DNA of 64,000 nt, taken from assembly GCF_900188455.1 (NCBI RefSeq), contig NZ_FZOL01000016.1, positions 62,001 to 126,000 of the forward strand, in the 5' to 3' direction. Source of the DNA: Pseudomonas japonica. Its GTDB lineage: Bacteria; Pseudomonadota; Gammaproteobacteria; Pseudomonadales; Pseudomonadaceae. The notes under the pieces were generated by a model. That model did no database searches. It was not told the origin of the DNA and saw only the letters and a program-made list of their open reading frames with translations. The position numbers were made by a program, and so were the translations under genes. Below, piece after piece: positions 1-8,900 of this stretch. Each line of letters starts with the position of its first letter. The first letter of the stretch is position 1.

Positions 1-994
1 CATCACCCACTCCATCTGCACCCTGGAGTTCGAAAGCCACCGTCCGCTGTACGAATGGTTCCTCGACAAGCTGCCGGTGCCGGCCACGCCGCGCCAGTAC
101 GAGTTCAGCCGGCTGAACCTGAACTACACCATCACCAGCAAGCGCAAGCTCAAGCAACTGGTGGACGAGCAGCACGTCGAGGGCTGGGACGACCCGCGCA
201 TGTCGACCCTGTCCGGCTTCCGTCGCCGCGGCTACACCCCGGCGTCGATCCGCAACTTCTGCGAGATGATCGGCACCAACCGTTCCGACGGCGTGGTCGA
301 CATGTCCATGCTCGAGTTCAGCATCCGCGACGACCTCGACCGCAACGCCCCGCGCGCCATGTGCGTGCTGCGCCCGCTGAAGGTGGTGATCAGCAACTAC
401 CCGGAAGGCCAGGTCGAGCAACTGGAACTGCCGCGCCATCCGAAGGAAGACATGGGCGTGCGCGTCCTGCCGTTCGCCCGCGAGCTGTACATCGACCGCG
501 ACGACTTCATGGAAGAGCCACCCAAGGGCTACAAGCGCCTGGAGCCGGCCGGTGAAGTGCGCCTGCGCGGCAGCTACGTGATCCGCGCCGACGAGGCGAT
601 CAAGGACGCCGACGGCAACATCGTCGAGCTGCGCTGCTCCTACGACCCGGACACCCTGGGCAAGAACCCCGAGGGCCGCAAGGTCAAGGGCGTGATCCAC
701 TGGGTTCCGGCCGACGGCAGCGTCGAGTGCGAAGTGCGTCTGTACGACCGTCTGTTCAAGGCGGCGAACCCGGAAAAGACCGCCGATGGCGGCACCTTCC
801 TCGACAACATCAACCCGGATTCGCTGCAGGTGCTGCGTGGTTGTCGTGCCGAGCCGTCGCTGGGCAACGCCCAGCCTGAAGACCGCTTCCAGTTCGAGCG
901 CGAAGGCTACTTCTGCGCCGACCTGAAAGACTCCCGTCCAGGCCAACCGGTATTCAACCGCACCGTGTCCCTGCGTGATTCCTGGGGCAGCTGA
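1..994 (+). CDS. glnS: Glutaminyl-tRNA synthetase (3' part, truncated by window start)
   Basis: C-terminal portion of class I glutaminyl-tRNA synthetase, which charges tRNA-Gln in the cytoplasm. The frame is open from base 2 to the TGA at 992-994, so the start lies outside the window. The first visible residues (ITHSICTLEFESHRPLYEW) match the conserved GlnS block, followed by PRQYEFSRLNL and the KMSKS-type loop, here TSKRKL. HVEGWDDPRM, RRRGYTP and the C-terminal anticodon-binding beta-barrels follow, ending in VSLRDSWGS. The gene is nine bases upstream of cysS on the same strand, so the two are probably co-transcribed. Identification is firm, based on conserved motifs over about 330 residues. 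Confidence 0.97.
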   Translation, partial: ITHSICTLEFESHRPLYEWFLDKLPVPATPRQYEFSRLNLNYTITSKRKLKQLVDEQHVEGWDDPRMSTLSGFRRRGYTPASIRNFCEMIGTNRSDGVVDMSMLEFSIRDDLDRNAPRAMCVLRPLKVVISNYPEGQVEQLELPRHPKEDMGVRVLPFARELYIDRDDFMEEPPKGYKRLEPAGEVRLRGSYVIRADEAIKDADGNIVELRCSYDPDTLGKNPEGRKVKGVIHWVPADGSVECEVRLYDRLFKAANPEKTADGGTFLDNINPDSLQVLRGCRAEPSLGNAQPEDRFQFEREGYFCADLKDSRPGQPVFNRTVSLRDSWGS

Positions 995-1003
995 GGAAAT
1001 TTC

Positions 1004-2386
1004 GTGCTTACCATCTACAACACCCTGAGCAAGACCAAGGAAGCGTTCAAACCGCTGGACGGCAACAAGGTGCGCATGTACGTCTGCGGCATGACCGTGT
1101 ACGACTTCTGCCACCTGGGCCACGGCCGCAGCATGGTCGCCTTCGACCTGGTCACCCGCTGGCTGCGTTACAGCGGCTACGACCTGACCTACGTGCGCAA
1201 CATCACCGACATCGACGACAAGATCATCAACCGCGCCAATGAAAACGGCGAGGCGTTCGACGCCCTGACCGCGCGCATGATCGATGCCATGCACGAGGAC
1301 GAGCGTCGCCTGAACATCCTCAAGCCGGACCTGGAACCGCGTGCCACCGAGCACATCGCGGGCATGCACGCGATGATCCAGACCCTGATCGACAAGGGCT
1401 ATGCCTACGCTCCGGGCAATGGCGACGTGTACTACCGGGTTGGCAAGTTCGTCGGCTACGGCAAGCTGTCGCGCAAGAAGATCGAAGACCTGCGCATCGG
1501 TGCGCGGATCGAAGTGGACGAGGCCAAGCAGGACCCGCTGGACTTCGTCCTGTGGAAAGGCGTCAAACCAGGCGAGCCGAGCTGGGAATCGCCATGGGGT
1601 CCGGGCCGTCCGGGCTGGCACATCGAGTGCTCGGTGATGTCCACCTGCTGCCTGGGCGAGAGCTTCGACATCCATGGTGGCGGCAGCGACCTGGAGTTCC
1701 CGCACCACGAGAACGAGATCGCCCAGAGCGAGGCCGCGACCGGCAAGCAGTACGCCAATTCGTGGATGCACTGCGGGATGATCCGCATCAACGGCGAGAA
1801 GATGTCGAAGTCGCTGAACAACTTCTTCACCATCCGCGACGTGCTCGACAAGTACCACCCGGAGGTGGTGCGCTACCTGCTGGTGTCGAGTCACTACCGC
1901 AGCGCCATCAACTACTCCGAGGACAGCCTGCGCGAGTCCAAGGGCGCGCTGGAGCGTTTCTACCACGCGCTGCGCGGCCTGCCGGTGGTGGCACCGCAGG
2001 GCGGCGAGGCGTACGTCGAGCGTTTCACCGCGGCGATGAACGACGACTTCGGTACCCCGGAAGCCTGCGCCGTGCTGTTCGACCTGGTGCGCGAAATCAA
2101 CCGCCTGCGCGACAGTGATGCGCAGGCGGCGGCCGGTCTGGCGGCGCGCCTGCGTGAGCTGGGCGGGTTGCTGGGTGTGCTGCAACTGGAGGCCGATGAC
2201 TTCCTGCGTGCCGGTGCCGAGGGCAAGGTCGATGCGGCCGAGGTCGAAGCGCTGATCCAGGCGCGCCTGCAGGCGCGGGCCGAGAAGAACTGGGCCGAGT
2301 CCGACCGCATTCGCGATCAGATCGCGGCCATGGGCGTGGTGTTGGAAGACAAGAAAGGCGAGACCACCTGGCGTCTGGCTGACTGA
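1004..2386 (+). CDS. cysS: Cysteinyl-tRNA synthetase
   Basis: 460-aa class I synthetase that attaches cysteine to tRNA-Cys. The zinc ligand C28 lies in YVCGMTVYD, the HIGH signature appears as HLGH (37-40), and KMSKS is intact at 266-270. The CSVMS and FPHHENEIAQSE blocks, which carry further zinc ligands, are present, as is the C-terminal anticodon-binding region. The start is a GTG at 1004, preceded by a GAGGA ribosome binding site that overlaps the end of glnS. This is the usual family length and N-terminus (MLTIYNTLSKTKE). The gene is followed by a large inverted repeat that probably ends transcription from both sides. Confidence 0.97.
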   Translation: MLTIYNTLSKTKEAFKPLDGNKVRMYVCGMTVYDFCHLGHGRSMVAFDLVTRWLRYSGYDLTYVRNITDIDDKIINRANENGEAFDALTARMIDAMHEDERRLNILKPDLEPRATEHIAGMHAMIQTLIDKGYAYAPGNGDVYYRVGKFVGYGKLSRKKIEDLRIGARIEVDEAKQDPLDFVLWKGVKPGEPSWESPWGPGRPGWHIECSVMSTCCLGESFDIHGGGSDLEFPHHENEIAQSEAATGKQYANSWMHCGMIRINGEKMSKSLNNFFTIRDVLDKYHPEVVRYLLVSSHYRSAINYSEDSLRESKGALERFYHALRGLPVVAPQGGEAYVERFTAAMNDDFGTPEACAVLFDLVREINRLRDSDAQAAAGLAARLRELGGLLGVLQLEADDFLRAGAEGKVDAAEVEALIQARLQARAEKNWAESDRIRDQIAAMGVVLEDKKGETTWRLAD

Positions 2387-2403
2387 AATCCTGCAGCGCC
2401 CTT

Positions 2404-2481
2404 GATGGCCTCATCGCGGACAACGCCCGCTCCCACACCGTGGACCTTGTGGGAGCGGGCGTTGCCCGCGATGAGGCCATC
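2404..2481. terminator. Bidirectional REP-like terminator between cysS and the sensor kinase
   Basis: A long inverted repeat of about 35-bp arms around a short centre: GATGGCCTCATCGCGG and CCCGCTCCCACAC on the left, GTGGGAGCGGGCG and CCGCGATGAGGCCATC on the right, with one or two mismatches. It lies between convergent genes. The GTGGGAGCGGGC core is the common Pseudomonas REP/terminator type. No long T-tract follows on either strand. Confidence 0.75.
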
Positions 2482-2487
2482 AGCCTT

Positions 2488-3870
2488 TCACACCTGCCCC
2501 CGACAATGCACCACCAGTCGGGCGCCACCCAGCTCGCTTTGCCCCACCTCCAGCGCAAAGCCATGCAGATCGACGATCGCCGCGACGATCGACAGGCCCA
2601 GCCCGAACCCCGAATGCTTGTGTCCTTCCTCGCTGCGGTAGAAGCGCTTCAACACCGTCTCGCGTTCTTCCGCCGGAATCCCCGGACCACTGTCCTCCAC
2701 CGCGACCTGCACGCCATCCGCATCGGGTACGGCCGTGATGCGTACACGACCACCCGCAGGGGTGAACTTGATCGCATTGCCTACCAGGTTGGCCAGTGCC
2801 TCGAACAGCAGCTCATGGTCACCAAACACCTGCGGTAGCGGACCGTCCACCTCCAGGCTCAAGGCAATCTCGCCATCCTCGGCCAGGGGCAGGTAGAAGT
2901 CGTGCAGCTCCAGCAGAATTTCCCGCGGTTGCAGCTCGACGAAGCCCGCCCGACGCTGCCGGTCTTCCAGCTCGCTGATCCGCAGCAACCCGCGAAAGCG
3001 CGCCATCAGCGTGTCGGTCTCGGCGATCGCCTGTTCCATCGCCTCGGCCTGCGGGGCGTCGTCGCCGGCCTGCTGGCGGATGCGGTAGAGCTGCGCGCGC
3101 AGGCGGGTGAGCGGGGTGCGCAGGTCGTGGGCGATGTTGTCGCAGACACCCTTGACCTCGTGCATCAGCCGCTCGATGCGGTCGAGCATGGCGTTGACGA
3201 TGGCGGCGAGCATGTCCAGTTCGTCGCGCCGCTGTGACATCGGCAGGCGCCGGGTCAGGTCGCCGGCGACGATCTGCTCGGCGGTGGCCTGGATCGCGCG
3301 GATGCGCTTGAGCGGTCGGCGTCTGAGCCAGTACCAGCCGGCGATGCCGGGGATGATGGTCAGCGACAGGCCCCAGAGCAGGGCGTGGAGGATGATCCGG
3401 GTGACCACGAACAGCGAGCCGTTGTCCCGCACCAGCACCAGCCAGCGCCCGTCCGGCACCTTCAGCGCCACGCCGTCGCAGCTGTCCGCCGGCAGGCGTG
3501 GGTCGTCGGCGTCGAGGCAGCGCTTCAGTTCATGGATGCGCCCGTCCAGGCCCAGGCCGTTGGGCATCTGGCGAATCTGCCCGCCCAGCGGGTTGAATTG
3601 CCGGTCGAACAGGCCGTAGGCGTCGAAACTGCGCTCCTCGAAGGCCTGGCTGGCGATCAGCGCATCGTCCAGCTGCTTGCCGCTCATATGGGCGAACAGG
3701 TGCTGGCGTTGCAGCAGGGAATGCCGGGTCAGCTTGTTCAGGTAGCTGGACACCTCCAGGTACAGCACCCCCATGAGGATGCTGCTCCAGGCCACGAAGA
3801 GAAAACTGTACAGCGCCAGCAGACGGCTGGTGGACGAACTCCAGCCTTTATGCGGGTTCGGCAATGGCAT
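2488..3870 (-). CDS. Two-component sensor histidine kinase
   Basis: 460-aa inner-membrane histidine kinase. One membrane segment lies around 16-38 and a second around 156-181, enclosing a periplasmic sensor of about 115 residues that contains two cysteines. A HAMP linker follows. The H-box is IAHDLRTPL with phosphoacceptor H248, then come the N-box NLVGNAIKFTP and the ATP-lid motifs DSGPGIP and GFGLGLSIV. The start overlaps the 3' end of the response regulator by 23 bp, so the two are translationally coupled. The family resembles QseC/PfeS-type sensors of OmpR regulators. The signal cannot be deduced from sequence, so no symbol is given. Confidence 0.9.
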   Translation of the reverse strand: MPLPNPHKGWSSSTSRLLALYSFLFVAWSSILMGVLYLEVSSYLNKLTRHSLLQRQHLFAHMSGKQLDDALIASQAFEERSFDAYGLFDRQFNPLGGQIRQMPNGLGLDGRIHELKRCLDADDPRLPADSCDGVALKVPDGRWLVLVRDNGSLFVVTRIILHALLWGLSLTIIPGIAGWYWLRRRPLKRIRAIQATAEQIVAGDLTRRLPMSQRRDELDMLAAIVNAMLDRIERLMHEVKGVCDNIAHDLRTPLTRLRAQLYRIRQQAGDDAPQAEAMEQAIAETDTLMARFRGLLRISELEDRQRRAGFVELQPREILLELHDFYLPLAEDGEIALSLEVDGPLPQVFGDHELLFEALANLVGNAIKFTPAGGRVRITAVPDADGVQVAVEDSGPGIPAEERETVLKRFYRSEEGHKHSGFGLGLSIVAAIVDLHGFALEVGQSELGGARLVVHCRGQV

Positions 3871-4528
3871 AGCCGGAGCCTCGCACGGTGCGAATCAGCG
3901 GCGACTGGCCGGGCGCGTCGATCTTCTTGCGCAGGCGGCCGATATGCACATCGATCAGGTTGGTCCCCGGGTCGAAGTGATAACCCCAGACTTCCTCGAA
4001 GATCATCATGCGGGTGATGACCTGGCCGGCATGGCGCATGAGGAATTCCAGCAGCTTGTACTCGGTGGGCAGCAGGTTGAGGGTCTGTTCGCCGCGCCGG
4101 GCCTCGTGGCTGATCAGGTCCAGTTCGAGGTCGGCCACCTGCAGGCGGGTCTGGGTCATCGGCACGCTGTTGCGCCGCAGCAGCACCTCGACGCGGGCGG
4201 CCATCTCGTCGGACGCGAACGGCTTGGTCAGGTAGTCGTCGCCGCCGGCACGCAGGCCGCGGACCCGCTCGTCGACGTCGGAGAGGGCGCTGATCATCAG
4301 GATCGGTGTGGCGATCTTCAGGTTGCGCAGGGTGGTGACGATGGTCAGACCGTCGACTTCCGGCAGCATGCGGTCGACGGTGATCAGGTCGTAGCCACCG
4401 GCGATGGCGCGGGCCAGGCCTTCGCGGCCGTTGTCGACCCAGTCGACCTCGAGACCATGGCTGGAGAGTTCGGCGACGATTTCCTGGCCGGTGACGGCAT
4501 CGTCTTCGATTGTCAGTACGCGGGGCAT
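3848..4528 (-). CDS. OmpR-family response regulator
   Basis: 226-aa DNA-binding response regulator. The receiver domain has the acidic pair E8/D9/D10, phosphorylated D52 in ITVDRMLP and conserved lysine in LTKPF. The C-terminal winged helix has LLPTEYKLLEFL, EEVWGYHFDPG and HIGRLRKKID. The ATG at 4528 was chosen because the product then starts directly at the receiver (MPRVLTIEDD). It is preceded by AGGTAAG at a suitable distance. A more upstream in-frame ATG would add 17 residues with no family support. It is transcribed ahead of its kinase, with which it overlaps. Targets are unknown. Confidence 0.92.
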   Translation of the reverse strand: MPRVLTIEDDAVTGQEIVAELSSHGLEVDWVDNGREGLARAIAGGYDLITVDRMLPEVDGLTIVTTLRNLKIATPILMISALSDVDERVRGLRAGGDDYLTKPFASDEMAARVEVLLRRNSVPMTQTRLQVADLELDLISHEARRGEQTLNLLPTEYKLLEFLMRHAGQVITRMMIFEEVWGYHFDPGTNLIDVHIGRLRKKIDAPGQSPLIRTVRGSGYAIAEPA

Positions 4529-4621
4529 GCTCTTACCTGGGCAGCGGTTGGAGATTCGATTGTGCCAAAGAATAGGCAAGGCCCGGGTTAAAGGAAATTC
4601 ATCTGGGAAGGGGTAAACCCA

Positions 4622-4644
4622 TTGGGGCCGCGAAGCGGCCCCAA
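4622..4644 (-). terminator. Hairpin downstream of ilvE
   Basis: Perfect 10-bp stem TTGGGGCCGC / GCGGCCCCAA with a GAA loop, immediately after the ilvE stop codon. It is a likely transcription end for ilvE, although the following bases on the minus strand are not a clean T run. Confidence 0.65.
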
Positions 4645-4651
4645 AGAGACA

Positions 4652-5671
4652 TCAGGCGACCTTGACGATCCAGCCCGCCGGGGCTTCGACGTCACCGCTC
4701 TGGATGCCGGTCAGTTCGGCGTAGAGCTTCTGGGTGACCGGGCCGACTTCGGTTTCGCTGTGGAACACGTGCAGCTTGCCGTTGTAGTGGATGCCACCGA
4801 TCGGGGTGATCACCGCGGCGGTGCCGCAGGCGCCGGCTTCCTTGAACTTGCCGATCTCGTCGATGTTCACGTCGCCTTCGATCACTTTCAGGCCCAGGCG
4901 CGAGGCGGCCAGTTCCATCAGCGACAGGCGGGTGATGCCCGGCAGCACGGAGGCGGATTTCGGGGTGATGAATTCGTTGTCGGCGGTGATGCCGAAGAAG
5001 TTGGCCGAACCGACTTCCTCGATCTTGCTGTGGGTCAGCGGGTCGAGGTAGATGGCGTCGGCGAAGCCGGCCTTCTTGGCTTCGTAGCCTGGCATCAGGC
5101 TGGCCGCGTAGTTGCCGCCGACCTTGGCCGCGCCGGTGCCTTGCGGGGCCGCGCGATCGTAGTCGGAGATGATGAAGTTGTGCGGCGTCATGCCGCCCTT
5201 GAAGTACGAGCCGACCGGGATGGCGAAGATCGAGAAGATGAACTCCGGCGCAGTGCGCACGCCGACGTTGTCACCGGTGCCGATGACGAACGGACGCAGG
5301 TACAGGGAGCCTTTGCCATAGGGCGGAACGAAACGTTCGTTGGCCTTGACCACCTGCTTGCAGGCGTCGATGAAGACGTCGGTCGGGACCTGCGGCATCA
5401 GCAGGCGCGCGCAGCTGCGGGCCATGCGCGCGGCGTTCTGGTCGGGGCGGAACAGGTTGATCGAGCCATCCTTGCAACGGTAGGCCTTCATGCCTTCGAA
5501 GCACTGCTGGCCGTAGTGCAGGGCGGTGGAGCCTTCGCTGATGTGCAGGACGTTGTCTTCGGTCAGGGTGCCCGCGTCCCACTCGCCGTTGCGCCACACG
5601 GACAGGTAGCGTTTGTCGGTCTTGATGTAGTCGAAGCCCAGCTTGTCCCAGTTAATGCTTTCGTTACTCAT
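4652..5671 (-). CDS. ilvE: Branched-chain amino acid aminotransferase
   Basis: 339-aa PLP-dependent class IV aminotransferase. It transfers the amino group between glutamate and the 2-oxoacids of valine, leucine and isoleucine. The catalytic lysine is K183 in GTGAAKVGGNYA. The HYGQQCFEGMKAYR and GSLYLRPFVIGTG blocks are typical of the BCAT family. The ATG at 5671 (MSNESINWDKLGFDYI) has GAGGG upstream and gives the normal family length. An upstream in-frame ATG would add 26 unsupported residues. It is divergent from the first NEL gene, and the 312-bp gap between them holds promoters for both sides. Confidence 0.95.
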   Translation of the reverse strand: MSNESINWDKLGFDYIKTDKRYLSVWRNGEWDAGTLTEDNVLHISEGSTALHYGQQCFEGMKAYRCKDGSINLFRPDQNAARMARSCARLLMPQVPTDVFIDACKQVVKANERFVPPYGKGSLYLRPFVIGTGDNVGVRTAPEFIFSIFAIPVGSYFKGGMTPHNFIISDYDRAAPQGTGAAKVGGNYAASLMPGYEAKKAGFADAIYLDPLTHSKIEEVGSANFFGITADNEFITPKSASVLPGITRLSLMELAASRLGLKVIEGDVNIDEIGKFKEAGACGTAAVITPIGGIHYNGKLHVFHSETEVGPVTQKLYAELTGIQSGDVEAPAGWIVKVA

Positions 5672-5850
5672 GGCACCCTCGATCGGTTTGGCAAATGCCT
5701 GTGTCAGTACAGGCCACGCATCGCGCGCAAGGGGGTCACGATAATACATCCCGTGCGGATCGGAAACGCCTGTCGGCAGATTCGCCGGAACATCTCGTCG
5801 TCCATTTGCAGCAGACGCCTGGCAAGGCTTTCGCGGGGTTTTCCGCGGTG
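5672..5850. other. Intergenic region between ilvE and the NEL array
   Basis: This stretch contains the ilvE promoter/leader side of a divergent intergenic region. No recognisable RNA gene, operator or coding sequence was seen. Beyond 5850 it runs into the conserved leader of the first NEL gene. Confidence 0.5.
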
Positions 5851-5983
5851 GTGGTACATAGGGCTTTTTCAGGTTTGAAGTTCTGATCGAAGTTGCGCTT
5901 TTTCGATGAGTAATTTGCCATTTTTAATAGCTGATCGCGCCTTTAGCCTGACTGTCCGATTCACGGACGAGAGGGCCCCGACA
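5851..5983 (+). promoter_or_regulatory. Conserved leader 1 with RsmA/CsrA-type site
   Basis: A 133-bp AT-rich leader that recurs upstream of the next two NEL genes. Shared blocks in order are GTGGTACATA, CTTTTTCAGGTTTGAAGT, CTGATC, GCTTTTT, AATTTGCCATTTTTAA, TAGCCTGA and TTCACGGACGAGAGGG. The bases CACGGACG at 5962-5969 match the CANGGANG consensus of RsmA/RsmE/CsrA. They are directly followed by the Shine-Dalgarno GAGAGGG (5969-5975), eight bases before the ATG. The GTCCG-ATTCA-CGGAC bases can also form a small hairpin. The sigma factor cannot be named. Confidence 0.65.
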
Positions 5984-8900
5984 ATGGCCGACATGCAGGA
6001 TGCAGAACACCGCCAGCAGACATCCACGACAACGGATGTCCACTATCAGACCGTCAGCCGGCGCGTGCCGTCATGGCTGGTGGACAGTACCGCGCAGCAA
6101 CGACAGGAGCTGCGTGCCCAGCTGCCGCAGCCGATGCCGTGGCAGGCCGTGGCAGGCACCGCACACCCCGAGGTGACCGGCGCGCTGCGCGAGGATTACC
6201 AGCGCCATCAGGCCCACGCCCGTACCCTTGCCGGATTCCTCGAGCAGATGCCGAGCGCCGAAGCCTTCGCCGAACCGCTGTTGCGCGATGCCATCAAGGA
6301 CACCTTCGGCATGGACCTCGATGTGCGCCACACCTATCTGTTCAATGCCGCCCGGGCGCGGCTCGCGGAATCGCGCATCGGCGGCAGCGATCCGGCGGTC
6401 AGGGCCTTCCAGGTGGTGAAAGCTACGACCCAGCCGCTGCTGCTGGCCGCCTTGCAGAACTTCGAGGCGTTCGAGGCCGAGCCGGAAGGCATGCACGACG
6501 GTCGGCGTCCTTCGTCGATCTTCACCAGTGACAGTGGCCAGACCCTGGAGTCGCGCAGTGAGGTGGAGCTGGTCCCCGAGCGTTTCGCCACCCTGTGCCG
6601 CCAACTGGACCTCGGTGGCCGCTACCAGCGGCTGATCGATGCCCTGTTCCAGCCCGAGCCCGTGGCGGGAGAAAGCGCCCAGGCCAGCGCGGCCAACCGC
6701 CAGGCCTGGTTCAAGCTGTACGAGCAGTCGGCGTTTCGCGTCGCCCTGCACCTGGCCCGTCTGCAGGCGTGCATCGACCAGCCCCTGTACCAGGCGTTGC
6801 TGGAAGAGGCCAGGAACGGCAAGGCCAGGGGCCAGTTGGAGCGCTGTGCGCTGAGCCTGTGGGAGGTACAGCTCAATGGCATCGTCGTGTTCCTGTGCCC
6901 GTCGCCAGACAGCGATGCAGCGCCGCGCGTGGTGGTGTACATGCCGGACGAGCCGCAGCAGCCGATCCAGGCATTCGCCTCCACCCGGCAATTCCATGAT
7001 GCGCTGCGTGACCGGCTGAAGGACCCGGCATGGCGCAATTACTTCCTGCGCTTCGTCCCGGCCCGCGAGCGCGAACAGCTGATGCAACGGATCCAGCGCA
7101 CCCTCTATCCGAAGGTGTGGAACCCGGGCGGCTGGTACGAGGAGCGCTACGACGCCGATGCCGTGCTGCGCCTGAGCGAGCAGGCATTCTCCGCGCCGCT
7201 GTTCAACGTCCTGCTGCAGTGCAAGATGGCCGTGCTCAAGGACGACGGGCTGTTCCACGCGGTGACCACGGCGGCGGAAGATCACAAGTCGACCGAGGAC
7301 AAGATCGACTACTTTCTCGGCGTCGCGTTCAACGTGCTCAATGTGGCCGCCTTCGTCGTGCCGGGGCTGGGCCCGGTGATGCTGGCGGTCAACGCGGGCT
7401 TGCTCGGCTATGAGGTCTACGAGGGCTTCGACAGCCTGGCCAGGGGCGAAAAGGAGCAGGCCTGGGCCTACCTCATGGACGTCGGGGAGAACCTTGCACT
7501 CATTGCCGCGCTGGGTGCCGCGGGTGCGGCGGCGCATCGCTTCGAGGTCAACCTGCCGCTGGCCGTGCGAGGCATGCGCCCGGTGACCCTGGCCGACGGC
7601 AGCGTGCGCCTGTGGACGGCGGACCTGACCCCCTTCGCCTACGAGGTGCGCCTGCCGGCCGACCTCACGCCCGGCGAGAACGGCCTGTACAACTGGCAGG
7701 GCCGCGAGTGGCTGGCGCTGGAAGGGCGCTACTACTCGGTGCGCACCCTGCTCGGCGAGGGGCAGGGCTATCGCCTGGAACACCCCACCCGGCCCGGCGC
7801 CTACGAACCGAGCGTGCGCCACAACGGCAATGGCGGCTGGCTGCACGAACTGGATACGCCGGAACAATGGCACGGGCTGGAACTGTTCCGGCGCCAGGGC
7901 TATCGCGAAGCCGGGGTGAGCGCGGACACGGCCCGGCGCGCCCTGCGGATCAGCGGCATCAGCGAGGCGCAGTTGCGCCAGACCCTGGTGGCGTGCCGCC
8001 GGCCCCCGGCCCTGTTGACCGATACCCTCAACCGCCTGCGTCTGGCCGAGCGCCTCGACGCGTCCGGATTGCCCGACCCCATGGCCTTCGAGATGGACTA
8101 CCGCGATCTGCAGCCGCCCCTGTCGGTGCACGCTCGGTTGCTGGGCCGGCAGTTCGAACTGCCCAACGGGCTGGTCAATGAAATCATCGACGCGGCGACG
8201 TCCCAGGAAATCGCCGAACTGGCCCACACCATGAGGGTGCCTGCGCGCCTGGCCGAGGAAGCGCGGCTCTACCAGCAGCAGGTGCGGATTGCGCGGGCGT
8301 GCGAAGGCTTCTACCTGGACGTGCGGGCCAGCGCCGACAGCGCCCGCCTGTTGCTGCATACCCTGGAGAGCCTGCCGCAGTGGCCGGCGAGCCTGCATAT
8401 CGCCTTGTACGAAGGCACCCTCGACGGCCGTCTGCTGGCCAGCATCGGGCCGGAGCAGGAGCCAGCAGTCGCGGTGCTGTGGCGCGGACAACGGCCGCAC
8501 GCCTTTTGCCAGGCGCTGTTCGACGCCATCCCCGGCGTGTCGCGCAGCGAGCTCGGCGTCGCCGATGCGGCCGGCCTGCGCGAGAAACTCCAGGCGCAGC
8601 CGCTGGCGCCCCGCCATCGCCTGCGCCAATGGCTGGGGATGCAGGCGCTCAAGCCGGCGTTCCGCTCGCCGATGCGCCTGGCCGACGGGCGCATCGGTCA
8701 TCCCCTCAGCGGCACCGGCCGGGCCTACTTCACCGAGGACGAATTGCTGGACAAGCTGCGCCTGCTCGAACTGGACGATATCCATGCCGAAGACGCCCTG
8801 CAGGCGCTGTACCGCAGCGGGCTGGACCGGGTGGCCATCGATGCGCGCCTGAACGGCCTGCTCGACGAGATGCTGGTGCTGCGCGAGTGCCTCGACCGCT